Below are positions 27,244-35,587 of a DNA stretch of 64,000 nucleotides, one piece after another (the stretch's first letter is position 1; each line of letters starts with the position of its first letter). The position numbers and the translations under genes are program-made. Under the pieces are notes generated by a model. It saw nothing but the letters and a program-made list of their open reading frames with translations. It ran no database searches and was not told where the DNA came from. Source of the DNA: JAPUEK01 sp963815355 (lineage in GTDB: Bacteria > Pseudomonadota > Alphaproteobacteria > Rhodobacterales > Rhodobacteraceae); NCBI GenBank assembly GCA_963815355.1, contig CAWFGJ010000006.1, forward strand, positions 475,771 through 539,770, given 5' to 3'.

Positions 27244-27717
27244 ATGTCCGCCACCGGAACCTCGATCGAAACCCGCCTTGCCGAACTGGGCGTTACCCTG
27301 CCAGACGCCCCGGCTCCGGCAGCGAACTATGTGCCGTATGTGGTGGTCGGAAACCTTGTCCACATCTCGGGGCAGATCAGCCAGAACGCAGGCGGCCTGA
27401 TCAAAGGCAAGGTCGGCACCGATCTGGATATCGCCGCCGGGGCCGAGGCCGCCAAGACCTGTGCCATCTCATTGCTGGCGCAACTGAAAAAGGCCTGCGG
27501 CGGGGATCTGTCGCGGGTCGTGCGGGCGGTCAAACTGGTGGGCTTCGTGAACTCTGCCGCCGATTTCGTCGACCAACCCAAGGTCATCAACGGCGCGTCC
27601 GATTTCCTCGTGGCCGCGCTGGGTGAGGCAGGCCGTCACGCCCGCTCCGCCGTCTCTGCGGCCTCGCTGCCGCTGGGCGTCGCGGTCGAGATCGAAGGCC
27701 TGTTCGAGATCCGCTGA
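27244..27717 (+). CDS. RidA/YjgF-family protein (long subclass)
   Basis: A 157-residue RidA-family protein. The N-terminal YVVVGNLVHISGQIS and C-terminal ARSAVSAASLPLGVAVEIEG are diagnostic, and the Arg in HARSAV is the conserved active-site Arg. Canonical RidA hydrolyses reactive enamine/imine intermediates. This ~155-residue subclass is less well characterised. ATG 27244 is preceded by AAAGGGAA. It heads a five-gene plus-strand run, and its stop overlaps the next start by one base. Confidence 0.88.
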   Translation: MSATGTSIETRLAELGVTLPDAPAPAANYVPYVVVGNLVHISGQISQNAGGLIKGKVGTDLDIAAGAEAAKTCAISLLAQLKKACGGDLSRVVRAVKLVGFVNSAADFVDQPKVINGASDFLVAALGEAGRHARSAVSAASLPLGVAVEIEGLFEIR

Positions 27718-28487
27718 TGCGCGCGCCCCTGCCTGCCGCCTTTCTGAACACCCCGCTTGCCCATCGGGCCTATCACAACCGCGCCGACCGCCGCCCGGAG
27801 AATTCTCCGGGCGCGGTTCGGGCGGCGCTGGCGGCGGGCTATGGCATAGAGATCGACCTGCAACTGTCCAAAGACGGCGTGGCGATGGTCTTTCATGATG
27901 AGTGGATGGAACGGCTGACCGACGCCACCGGCTTTGTCAAAGATTACACCGCCGCCGAACTGGGCCAGATTGCCCTGCGCGATTGCCCCGACACCATCCC
28001 CACGCTGGACGCGATCCTTGCACTGGTCGCGGGCAAGGTGCCGCTGCTGATCGAACTCAAGGACCAGACCGACACCATGTCTGAGACCGACGGTCGGCTA
28101 GAGGCGGCAACCGCCACCGCCCTTGCCGCCTACCAAGGCCCCGTCGCGGTGATGAGCTTCAATCCCCACGCCATTGCCCATATGGCCCGGCTTGCCCCGG
28201 CCATTCCGCGGGGGCTGACCACCTCGGCCTATGTTCCGGCGGAATGGGCACCGCTTGCACCCGCCACCTGCGATCATTTGCGCCTGATCCCGGATTATGA
28301 CCGCACGCTTTCCAGCTTTATCAGCCATGAGGCCGCCGACCTGTCGCGCCCCCGTGTGGCCGCGCTGAAGGCCCAAGGGGCCGCGATCCTGTGTTGGACC
28401 ATCCGCTCCCCCAAGGCCGAGGCTGAGGCGCGCAAGGTGGCACAAAACATCACCTTCGAATCCTATCCCGCGCCATTCCCTGCTTGA
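27717..28487 (+). CDS. Glycerophosphodiester phosphodiesterase family protein
   Basis: A 256-residue GDPD. Catalytic signatures are AHRAYHNR near residue 16, RPENSPGA, and EIDLQLSKDGVAMVFHDE (~40-60), which supply the two His and the metal-binding Glu/Asp. There is no signal peptide, so it is probably cytoplasmic, releasing glycerol-3-phosphate from glycerophosphodiesters. Its start overlaps the ridA stop. Confidence 0.92.
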   Translation: MRAPLPAAFLNTPLAHRAYHNRADRRPENSPGAVRAALAAGYGIEIDLQLSKDGVAMVFHDEWMERLTDATGFVKDYTAAELGQIALRDCPDTIPTLDAILALVAGKVPLLIELKDQTDTMSETDGRLEAATATALAAYQGPVAVMSFNPHAIAHMARLAPAIPRGLTTSAYVPAEWAPLAPATCDHLRLIPDYDRTLSSFISHEAADLSRPRVAALKAQGAAILCWTIRSPKAEAEARKVAQNITFESYPAPFPA

Positions 28488-28611
28488 CCTTTTGCCGCCC
28501 TGACACACCTTTCAACGCCTGAACGATCCCCGTCTTGAACACCCCGATTGAACGAACCGCAGGGCTTTGGCGGCGCAACGCGCCCGAATGTCCCCAAAAC
28601 CAAGGCGCGTG

Positions 28612-29775
28612 ATGCAGGCAGACCTTCTCAACGGCATGGCAGACATTCCCGCAGCAGACTGGGATGCGCTGGCCTGCCCAGAGGCCAGCCCCGGCCCCCC
28701 CACCAACCGCCCGATCGACCCGTTCACCACCCACCGGTTTCTGACCGCCCTTGATGCCTCCGGCTCCACGGGCAAGGGCACCGGATGGCAGACCCGCCCG
28801 CTGGTGCTGCGCGAGGCATCGGTCGTGGCCGCCTTGCCGCTCTACGTCAAATCCCACTCCCAAGGGGAATACATCTTTGACCACGGCTGGGCCGAGGCTT
28901 TGGACCGGGCGGGGGGCCGCTACTACCCGAAACTTCAAGCCGCCGTGCCCTTCACCCCGGCCACCGGCAAACGGTTTCTCTGCGCCCCCGCCTTGCGCGC
29001 GCCCTTGGTGGATACCGCCATCGGCCTAGCCGATCAGAACGGCCTGTCCTCACTGCACATCACCTTTTGCACACAGGAAGAGGCCGAGGCGCTGGCAGGC
29101 CACAACGGCCTTCTGCACCGTGTTACCCAACAATTCCATTGGCTGAACCGCGGCTACGCCAGCTTTGACGCCTTCCTTGGTGATCTATCCTCGCGCAAGC
29201 GCAAGATGATCCGCAAAGAGCGCGACACCGCGCGCGCCGCGGGTCTGACCATCCGCGCCCTGACCGGCGACGCAATAGAGCCAGCCCATTGGCAGGCGTT
29301 CTGGGGCTTTTACCAAGACACAGGGGCGCGCAAATGGGGCACGCCCTACCTGACGCGGCAGTTCTTTAACGAACTGCACCGCACCATGCGCGATGACATC
29401 CTGCTGGTGCTTGCCTTTGACGGGGACCGCGCCGTTGCCGGGGCCTTGAACTTTATCGGGCGCGACACGCTTTTCGGCCGATACTGGGGCTGTAGCGAAG
29501 ATCACCCCTGCCTGCACTTTGAACTGTGCTACTATAAGGCCATTGATTGGGCCATCGCCCACGGCCTTGCACGGGTCGAGGCGGGGGCGCAGGGCGAACA
29601 CAAACTTGCGCGGGGCTATCTGCCCACCCCGGTTCATTCGCTGCATTACATTGCAGAGCCGTCCTTTCGCAGCGCCGTCGCCCGCTATCTGGATCAAGAA
29701 CGCCGCGCCGTGGATCAGGAAATTGAAATTCTGACCAGCTACGGCCCTTTCCGCCATGTTTCCTCCGAGGACTGA
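28612..29775 (+). CDS. GNAT-like N-acyltransferase (DUF482/COG3146)
   Basis: A ~387-residue protein of the DUF482 type (predicted N-acyltransferase with a FemAB/GNAT-like fold). Markers are SYPKLQ-like YYPKLQAAVPFTP, SRKRKMIRKER, LFGRYWGCSE and the C-terminal GEHKLARGYLP. The start is uncertain: ATG 28612 follows AAGGCG, but ATG 28588 or TTG 28567 would also be in frame. The substrate is unknown. It sits 3 bp before the GST gene. Confidence 0.82.
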   Translation: MQADLLNGMADIPAADWDALACPEASPGPPTNRPIDPFTTHRFLTALDASGSTGKGTGWQTRPLVLREASVVAALPLYVKSHSQGEYIFDHGWAEALDRAGGRYYPKLQAAVPFTPATGKRFLCAPALRAPLVDTAIGLADQNGLSSLHITFCTQEEAEALAGHNGLLHRVTQQFHWLNRGYASFDAFLGDLSSRKRKMIRKERDTARAAGLTIRALTGDAIEPAHWQAFWGFYQDTGARKWGTPYLTRQFFNELHRTMRDDILLVLAFDGDRAVAGALNFIGRDTLFGRYWGCSEDHPCLHFELCYYKAIDWAIAHGLARVEAGAQGEHKLARGYLPTPVHSLHYIAEPSFRSAVARYLDQERRAVDQEIEILTSYGPFRHVSSED

Positions 29776-29778
29776 CAG

Positions 29779-30378
29779 ATGATCTTCTACACCAATCCCC
29801 AAAGCCGCGGCCGCATCGCCCATTGGATGCTCGAAGAAATCGGCCAACCGTATGAAACGCGCGTGTTGGACTATGCCACCAGCATGAAAGCCCCCGACTA
29901 TCTGGCGATCAACCCGATGGGCAAGGTGCCCGCCTTGGTCCACAACGGCCAGATCGTCACCGAAGGGGCGGCGATCATCACCTATCTGGCCGATGCCTTC
30001 CCCGAGGCCGGACTGATGCCCGCCAACCGTGGCGCCTTCTACCGCTGGATGTTTTTCGGCGCAGGCCCAGTCGAAGCCGCTGTGACCAACAAAGCCCTCG
30101 GCGTCGAGGTGCCCGCCGAACGGCAAGGCATGGTCGGATACGGCTCCATGGAGCGTGTGCTTGACACGCTGGCCGGGCAGTTGGCAGCCTCACCCTACCT
30201 GTGCGGCGACAGCTTTTCCGCTGCTGACCTGTATATCGGCAGCCAGATCGGCTTTGGCATGCGGTTCAAGACCATCGCACCCCGGCCCGTCTTTGCCGAC
30301 TACTGGGCACGGCTCAGCGACAGACCCGCACTTCAACGTTCGACCGCGCTGAATGATGCGCTGCTTCCGAAAGGCTGA
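29779..30378 (+). CDS. Glutathione S-transferase family protein
   Basis: A 199-residue GST. The thioredoxin-fold N-terminus (IFYTNPQSRGRIAHWMLEEI) and GKVPALVHNG/VTEGAAIITYLAD carry the glutathione-binding cis-Pro and Glu-Ser-type region (here EGAA). The C-terminal helical domain holds SFSAADLYIGSQIG. Cytoplasmic detoxification or isomerisation is likely; no substrate is evident. Part of the ridA-to-phhB run. Confidence 0.88.
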   Translation: MIFYTNPQSRGRIAHWMLEEIGQPYETRVLDYATSMKAPDYLAINPMGKVPALVHNGQIVTEGAAIITYLADAFPEAGLMPANRGAFYRWMFFGAGPVEAAVTNKALGVEVPAERQGMVGYGSMERVLDTLAGQLAASPYLCGDSFSAADLYIGSQIGFGMRFKTIAPRPVFADYWARLSDRPALQRSTALNDALLPKG

Positions 30379-30382
30379 CCCC

Positions 30383-30757
30383 ATGGCTGACCGCCTCTCT
30401 GCCGACGACCGCACCACGCAACTGCCGCCTTTGGGTGAAACGGGCTGGGGGGCGGTGCCGGGCCGCGACGCCATCCGCAAAATCTGGAAGTTCAGGAATT
30501 TTTCTGAGGCCTGGGGCTTTATGACCCGCGCGGCACTGGCCGCGGAAAAGCTGAACCACCACCCGGAATGGTCCAACAAATACAACGTCGTGGATGTGAC
30601 GCTGATCACCCATGATTGTGACGGGCTGTCATCGCTGGATATCAGCCTTGCCCGGCAGATGGACAAATCCGCTGGCGACGCCGCAGTGGTCCGCGACCAT
30701 TCAGAGCCGATTTCCTGCCTGTGTGAAACACGGGCCTCAGGCCGGGGCATCGCCTAG
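30383..30757 (+). CDS. phhB: Pterin-4a-carbinolamine dehydratase family protein (PhhB/DCoH)
   Basis: A 124-residue protein. KIWKFRNFSEAWGFMTRAAL and the active-site block LNHHPEWSNKYNVVDVTLITHD identify it; both catalytic His are present. It recycles the 4a-hydroxy pterin cofactor of aromatic amino acid hydroxylases. It is longer than the usual ~95-110 residues: after ISLARQMD comes a ~30-residue tail with two Cys (ISCLCETR) that I do not recognise. No phenylalanine hydroxylase gene is in the window. Confidence 0.88.
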   Translation: MADRLSADDRTTQLPPLGETGWGAVPGRDAIRKIWKFRNFSEAWGFMTRAALAAEKLNHHPEWSNKYNVVDVTLITHDCDGLSSLDISLARQMDKSAGDAAVVRDHSEPISCLCETRASGRGIA

Positions 30758-30784
30758 ACGGCCCCGACCTGCCCACCGCACGCC

Positions 30785-31273
30785 TTACAGCGCGTCCAGC
30801 ATCGCTTCGCCGCCTGAAATCTCGCAGGCGCTGGTTTCTTCGCCGTGGTGAAGAACCGTGACCACGCCGTTTTCCGCACACAACGCATAGCGCTTTGATC
30901 GGTCATAAAAACCGGCCGCTGCTGCGGTAAACGCCATGTCGATCGCCTTGGTGAACTCACTTCCCGGATCGCCAAGGAAGGTAATCCCGGCTTCCCCGGC
31001 CCCCGTCGCATCGCTCCAGGCCTTCATCACTTGCGCATCGTTCACCGACACGCAGATCACTTCTTCGACGCCCTTGTTCAGCAGTTTTTCCCGCACCCGC
31101 ATGAAACTCGGTACATGCGCCGTGCTGCAGGTGCTGGTAAATGCGCCCGGCAAACCAAAGATCACAACCTTGCGACCCATCACCAAAGACGACAGCGAAA
31201 CCCCCTCGGCTCCCTCTGCGCCCATGCGCAGCAACCGCGCCTCTGGCAGTGTATCTCCGACAGAAATCGTCAT
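30785..31273 (-). CDS. Peroxiredoxin, Prx5-like
   Basis: A 162-residue thiol peroxidase. GLPGAFTSTCSTAHVPSF carries the peroxidatic Cys, and VCVSVNDAQVMKAW is typical of the Prx5/AhpE-like cytosolic group. A second Cys in YALCAENG could resolve the disulfide. I start at ATG 31273 (MTISVGDTLPEA), as the upstream extension is not family-like. It is divergent from the ferredoxin reductase, 80 bp away, so the two may share redox control. Confidence 0.92.
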   Translation of the reverse strand: MTISVGDTLPEARLLRMGAEGAEGVSLSSLVMGRKVVIFGLPGAFTSTCSTAHVPSFMRVREKLLNKGVEEVICVSVNDAQVMKAWSDATGAGEAGITFLGDPGSEFTKAIDMAFTAAAAGFYDRSKRYALCAENGVVTVLHHGEETSACEISGGEAMLDAL

Positions 31274-31353
31274 TATTCGTCCCTCGCTCGTTGTACTTTC
31301 AACACACGGAGTTATAGGCTCCGCGACGAAGAAGACCAGAGCAGGGGGCAAGA

Positions 31354-32571
31354 ATGACACATGTAGTTGTGGTGGGCGCAGGGCAGGCAGGGGCATCTTT
31401 GGTTGCAAAACTGCGCGCACTTGGCCATTCCGGGCCGATCACCCTGATCGGCGATGAACCCGCTCTGCCCTATCAGCGCCCGCCGCTTTCCAAGGCCTAT
31501 CTGCTTGGAGAGATGGAAGAAGATCGGCTCTTGCTCCGCCCCGCCGACTTCTACCGCGATCAGCAGATCGAGGTGATCACCGGAACCAAGGTCGCAGCGA
31601 TTGATCCTGCGAACCGCCGCCTGACCTTCACCGATCCGGCCCGGCCAGCCCTTGGCTACGATGAACTGGCCCTGACCACCGGCTCCATCCCCCGGCGCCT
31701 TCCTGCGGCGATCGGCGGTGATCTGGCGGGCGTCTACACTGTCCGCACCCTTGCCGATGTCGACGCGATGAAGGCCGAATTTGTCGCGGGTCGCAAACTC
31801 GTCATCATCGGTGGCGGCTATATCGGCCTTGAGGCCGCCGCCGTCGCCTCCAAACTCGGCCTTGATGTGACCGTGGTGGAAATGGCGCAGCGCATTCTGC
31901 AACGCGTGGCCGCACCGGAAACCTCTGACTACTTCCGCGCGCTGCACCAGTCCCACGGCGTCAAAATCCTTGAATCCACCGGGCTGGAGCGGATCTTGGG
32001 CGAAACCCGCGTCGCCGGTGTCCGCCTTGCCAATGGCACCGAACTGCCCGCTGATTTCGTGATCAAGGGCGTGGGCATCTTGCCTGGCACCGCCTTGGCC
32101 GAAGCGGCGGGCCTCACCCTCGACAACGGCATCGCGACAGATGCCTTTGGCCACACCTCCGATCCGCACATCTGGTCGGCGGGCGATTGCGCCAGCTTTC
32201 CCCACAAGGGCGGCCGCCTGCGCCTTGAATCGGTCGGCAATGCCATCGACCAGGCCGAAACCGTGGCCGAAAATATCCTCGGTGCTGCCAAACCCTATGA
32301 GGCAAAGCCGTGGTTCTGGTCGGATCAATACGACTGCAAACTGCAAATCGCCGGCTTGAACACCGGCTATGACTCCATCGTCACCCGCGGCCCCGAGGCC
32401 GAGGCGGTCAGCTTCTGGTATTTCAAGGGCGAAACCCTGCTCGCCGTGGACGCCATGAACGACCCACGCGCGTACATGGTCGGCAAGCGGCTGATAGAGA
32501 TGGGGAAATCTCCCGCCAAATCCGCCATCCAAGACCCCGCCACCGCCCTGAAAGACCTGCTGAAAGCATGA
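31354..32571 (+). CDS. FAD-dependent ferredoxin/rhodocoxin-type reductase
   Basis: A 405-residue pyridine nucleotide-disulfide oxidoreductase without a redox-active Cys pair. FAD-binding VVVGAGQAGASLVAKLR at the N-terminus, YQRPPLSKAYL, NAD(P)H-binding VIIGGGYIGLEAAAVA (~150) and WSAGDCAS match the ThcD/putidaredoxin reductase group, which passes electrons from NADH to a ferredoxin. No P450, dioxygenase or ferredoxin gene is adjacent, so its partner is unknown. Its stop overlaps rsmD (ATGA). Confidence 0.9.
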   Translation: MTHVVVVGAGQAGASLVAKLRALGHSGPITLIGDEPALPYQRPPLSKAYLLGEMEEDRLLLRPADFYRDQQIEVITGTKVAAIDPANRRLTFTDPARPALGYDELALTTGSIPRRLPAAIGGDLAGVYTVRTLADVDAMKAEFVAGRKLVIIGGGYIGLEAAAVASKLGLDVTVVEMAQRILQRVAAPETSDYFRALHQSHGVKILESTGLERILGETRVAGVRLANGTELPADFVIKGVGILPGTALAEAAGLTLDNGIATDAFGHTSDPHIWSAGDCASFPHKGGRLRLESVGNAIDQAETVAENILGAAKPYEAKPWFWSDQYDCKLQIAGLNTGYDSIVTRGPEAEAVSFWYFKGETLLAVDAMNDPRAYMVGKRLIEMGKSPAKSAIQDPATALKDLLKA

Positions 32572-33137
32572 GGATCATTGGCGGCACCTCACGCGGCCTG
32601 CATCTTTCTCCAGTGGGGGAAGGCGACGCCAAGGCCCATCTGCGCCCCACCTCCGACAGGGTGCGCGAATCGATCTTCAACCTGCTGATCAACGGCGGCT
32701 ACGGCAATCCCGTGGCCGGTGCCACCGTGCTCGACGTCTTTGCCGGCACCGGCGCGTTGGGGCTGGAGGCCCTGTCCCGCGGCGGCGACCATGCGTGCTT
32801 TGTCGAAAACGGTGCCGCCGCCAGCGCGATCCTGAAACGCAACATCGCCCTGATGCGGGCCGAAGACCGCACCACCCACCTGCGCCGCGATGCCACCAAA
32901 CCGGGGCAGCCACCCGGCACTCCCTTCACGCTGGTCTTCCTCGACCCGCCCTATGGCAAGGCGATGGGTGAAGCCGCCCTGACCGCGCTGGCCCCCTGGC
33001 TCGCGCCGGGCGCCCTCATCGTGTGGGAGGAAAACACAGCCCCCACCCCGCCGACCGGCTTCACCCCGGTTGATCAACGCAAATATGGCGACACGCTGGT
33101 CACACTCCTGCGCGCGCCGGAACCGGACCAGCCATGA
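32568..33137 (+). CDS. rsmD: 16S rRNA m2G966 methyltransferase RsmD
   Basis: A 189-residue methyltransferase. MRIIGGTSRGL, LRPTSDRVRESIFNLL, the SAM-binding LDVFAGTGALGLEALSRG and catalytic VFLDPPYGK are all diagnostic. It modifies guanine 966 of 16S rRNA. It overlaps the genes on both sides by ATGA. Confidence 0.95.
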   Translation: MRIIGGTSRGLHLSPVGEGDAKAHLRPTSDRVRESIFNLLINGGYGNPVAGATVLDVFAGTGALGLEALSRGGDHACFVENGAAASAILKRNIALMRAEDRTTHLRRDATKPGQPPGTPFTLVFLDPPYGKAMGEAALTALAPWLAPGALIVWEENTAPTPPTGFTPVDQRKYGDTLVTLLRAPEPDQP

Positions 33138-33778
33138 CACCGAAAGCCGTGCTCTTCGATTGCGACGGGGTGGTGGTCGACAGCGAACCGCTCGCCTTTC
33201 AGATCCTGTCCAAAGACCTCGCCGCCCATGGCCTGCCCGTCAGCGACGCCGACATGTCCCGGCTGTTTCTGGGCGGCACGATCCCCGGCCTGTTTCACAC
33301 CGCCCGCAGACTTGGCGCGACGCTGCCCGACGGCTGGGTCGACGATTTCTACCAGCGCCTCTACAGCAAACTCGCCCAGCACACCCCGCTCATCCCCGGC
33401 ATCCTGCAGGTGCTGGACGCGCTGGACGCCAAAGCCATCCCCTACGCCATCGGCTCCAATGGCTCAGACAAGAAAATGCAGATCACGCTCGGCCAATACC
33501 CCGGCCTGATCGCCCGCTTCAAAGGCCATCTCTATTCCGGCCAAACCCTCGGCAAACCCAAACCCGCGCCCGATCTCTACCTGCACGCCGCCCGCGCACT
33601 TGGCGTGGCACCCGCCGACTGCGTGGTGATCGAAGACAGTCCAACCGGCGCACGCGCCGCCAAGGCCGCTGGCATCCGCTGCTACGGCTACGCGCCCCAC
33701 CCCAACCCCGCATTGCAAGCCGAAGGCGCCCAGCTTTTCACCGCAATGAAAGACCTCCCCCCTCTCCTGAACCTCTGA
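33134..33778 (+). CDS. HAD-superfamily phosphatase (phosphoglycolate phosphatase/YniC-like)
   Basis: A 214-residue HAD subfamily IA hydrolase. Motif I is FDCDGVVVDSE, motif II AIGSNGS, motif III GKPKPAPDLY, and motif IV IEDSPTGARAAKAAG. Likely substrates are small phosphorylated sugars or 2-phosphoglycolate; the sequence does not decide. It overlaps rsmD by 4 bp, suggesting co-expression. Confidence 0.9.
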   Translation: MTPKAVLFDCDGVVVDSEPLAFQILSKDLAAHGLPVSDADMSRLFLGGTIPGLFHTARRLGATLPDGWVDDFYQRLYSKLAQHTPLIPGILQVLDALDAKAIPYAIGSNGSDKKMQITLGQYPGLIARFKGHLYSGQTLGKPKPAPDLYLHAARALGVAPADCVVIEDSPTGARAAKAAGIRCYGYAPHPNPALQAEGAQLFTAMKDLPPLLNL

Positions 33779-33852
33779 CATTTTCTGTCTGAAAATATCC
33801 TCGGGGGGCAGGAGGCCGCAGGCCGACGCGTGGGGCAGACAGCCCCCCGTTC
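33779..33852. terminator. Intergenic repeat plus hairpin between convergent HAD and map genes
   Basis: The segment opens with an ATTTTCTGTC...AAATATCC element like that at 24345. It ends in GGGGC (33832-33836) pairing with GCCCC (33842-33846), followed by CCGTTCTTTT. The hairpin and T-rich tail would stop plus-strand transcription. Confidence 0.6.
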
Positions 33853-33890
33853 TTTTCACAGCCTGCCGCTTGCGATCCCGCCGCCTGGCT

Positions 33891-34709
33891 TCAGGTCGTC
33901 GGCGTGCCCGTAGGGTGGAACCGTCCCGCGGGCGAGGACGTGAAAATCTCACACCCCGTCGCCGTCACCCCGACAGAATGCTCAAACTGCGCGGACAAGG
34001 ATTTGTCGCGGGTCACCGCCGTCCAGTCATCGGCCAAAACCTTGGTTTCCGGCCGGCCAAGGTTCACCATCGGCTCGATGGTAAAGAACATGCCCTCTTC
34101 CAGCACGGCCCCGGCACCGGCCCGGCCATAGTGCAGCACATTCGGCGGCGCATGGAACACGCGCCCCAGCCCGTGCCCACAAAAGTCGCGCACCACCGAC
34201 ATCCGGTTGGCCTCGACAAAGGACTGAATGGCGAAACCAATATCGCCAAACGTGTTGCCCGGCTTGACCGCCGCAATCCCCCGCATCAGCGCCTCATGCG
34301 TCACATCAATAAGACGCTCCGCCTTGCGCGACGCATGCCCGGCCACATACATGCGGCTGGTGTCGCCGAACCAGCCATCCGCAATCACCGTCACATCAAT
34401 GTTCAGGATATCGCCGTCCATCAGGATCTTGCCACCGGGGATGCCGTGGCACACCACATGATTGACCGAAATACACGAGGCGTGCTGATACCCCTTGTAG
34501 CCGATCGTCGCGGAAACAACGCCGCGCCGGGTGATCTCTTCGCGGATGAAATCATCGATAGCGCCCGTGCTGACCCCCGGCTTCACCAACTCCGCAGCCT
34601 GATCAAGGATGCCGGCGGCGATCTGCCCGGCGCGGCGCATGCCATCAAAATCCGCGTCTTCATAGATGCGGATGCCGTCTCTGGTTATGCGGCCTCGGGT
34701 ATCGTCCAC
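33891..34709 (-). CDS. map: Type I methionine aminopeptidase
   Basis: A 272-residue MetAP. Metal ligands are visible in ILNIDVTVIADGWFGDTSRM (two Asp), CGHGLGRVFHAPP (His), FFTIEPMV (Glu) and QFEHSVGVT (Glu), with VNHVVCHGIP earlier. It removes the initiator Met from nascent proteins. It has an N-terminal extension of ~10 residues and a ~15-residue C-terminal tail. Divergent from the CinA-like gene. Confidence 0.95.
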   Translation of the reverse strand: MDDTRGRITRDGIRIYEDADFDGMRRAGQIAAGILDQAAELVKPGVSTGAIDDFIREEITRRGVVSATIGYKGYQHASCISVNHVVCHGIPGGKILMDGDILNIDVTVIADGWFGDTSRMYVAGHASRKAERLIDVTHEALMRGIAAVKPGNTFGDIGFAIQSFVEANRMSVVRDFCGHGLGRVFHAPPNVLHYGRAGAGAVLEEGMFFTIEPMVNLGRPETKVLADDWTAVTRDKSLSAQFEHSVGVTATGCEIFTSSPAGRFHPTGTPTT

Positions 34710-34753
34710 GTTTCAGCTCCGCCTGAATGCTTAGGTTGCCCCCTTAAATAGGC

Positions 34754-34773
34754 GATGAAGCACGGTTTTGCCA
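34754..34773. promoter_or_regulatory. Second copy of the 20-bp tssK-upstream motif
   Basis: GATGAAGCACGGTTTTGCCA matches 15280-15299 at 19 of 20 positions. It lies 45 bp upstream of the map start codon in the same relative orientation, and 91 bp upstream of the divergent CinA-like gene. Position and conservation suggest a promoter or regulator site. Confidence 0.4.
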
Positions 34774-34864
34774 GAGCCGGCGGGCAGAACTGGAAACGCC
34801 CGTCAACGCGCCCTATACCATCCCTGTGACCGGACCGCCCGGCAACCCGCGAAAGGAACGCCCC

Positions 34865-35587
34865 ATGCCCAACCCAACCGCCGCCATGCTGGTCATCGGG
34901 GATGAGATCCTGTCAGGCCGCACACGCGATTCGAACATGCACTTTCTTGCCGCAGAGCTGACACGCCTTGGCATCCGTCTGGCCGAGGTCCGCGTCGTGG
35001 CCGACGAACCTGCCGCCATCATTGGCGCCGTCAATGCCCTGCGCGCCACCCATGACCATGTCTTCACCTCGGGCGGCATCGGCCCGACCCATGATGACAT
35101 CACCGCCGATGCCATCGCCGCCGCCTTTGGCGTGCCCATCGACCGCCGCGCGGATGCGATGGCCCTGCTGCAAGCCCATTACGACCGCGCCGGATTGCCC
35201 TTTAACGAGGCCCGGCAGCGCATGGCCCGCATCCCCGAGGGGGCCACGCTGATCGACAACCCGGTGTCGATCGCGCCCGGCTTCAGCCTTGGCAATGTGC
35301 ATGTCATGGCCGGGGTGCCGAATATCTTTCAGGCGATGGTCGCCTCTTTGGCCCCCAGCCTTACGGGCGGTGCGCCCCTGCTCAGCCAAACCCTCCGCGT
35401 GCACCGGGGCGAAGGCGACATCGCCACCGCCTTCGGTGCGCTTGCGGCGGCCTATCCGGATCTGTCGATGGGCTCTTACCCCTTTATGCTCAACGGCGCG
35501 CATGGCACCAACCTTGTGATCCGCGGCACCGATCCCGCCCGGCTGGATGAGGCGATGACCAAACTCGCCGGGCTGTTTCCCGCATGA
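34865..35587 (+). CDS. Molybdopterin-binding domain protein (CinA N-terminal/MoaB-like)
   Basis: A 240-residue protein corresponding to the MoCF-like first half of CinA. MLVIGDEILSGRTRDSN, FTSGGIGPTHDDIT and NPVSIAPGF are the family signatures. There is no C-terminal CinA deamidase domain. Such stand-alone proteins are annotated as competence/damage-inducible protein A, with unclear function, possibly ADP-ribose pyrophosphatase-like. ATG 34865 follows GAAAGGAA; a GTG at 34826 is also in frame. Overlaps the GNAT gene by 4 bp. Confidence 0.88.
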   Translation: MPNPTAAMLVIGDEILSGRTRDSNMHFLAAELTRLGIRLAEVRVVADEPAAIIGAVNALRATHDHVFTSGGIGPTHDDITADAIAAAFGVPIDRRADAMALLQAHYDRAGLPFNEARQRMARIPEGATLIDNPVSIAPGFSLGNVHVMAGVPNIFQAMVASLAPSLTGGAPLLSQTLRVHRGEGDIATAFGALAAAYPDLSMGSYPFMLNGAHGTNLVIRGTDPARLDEAMTKLAGLFPA

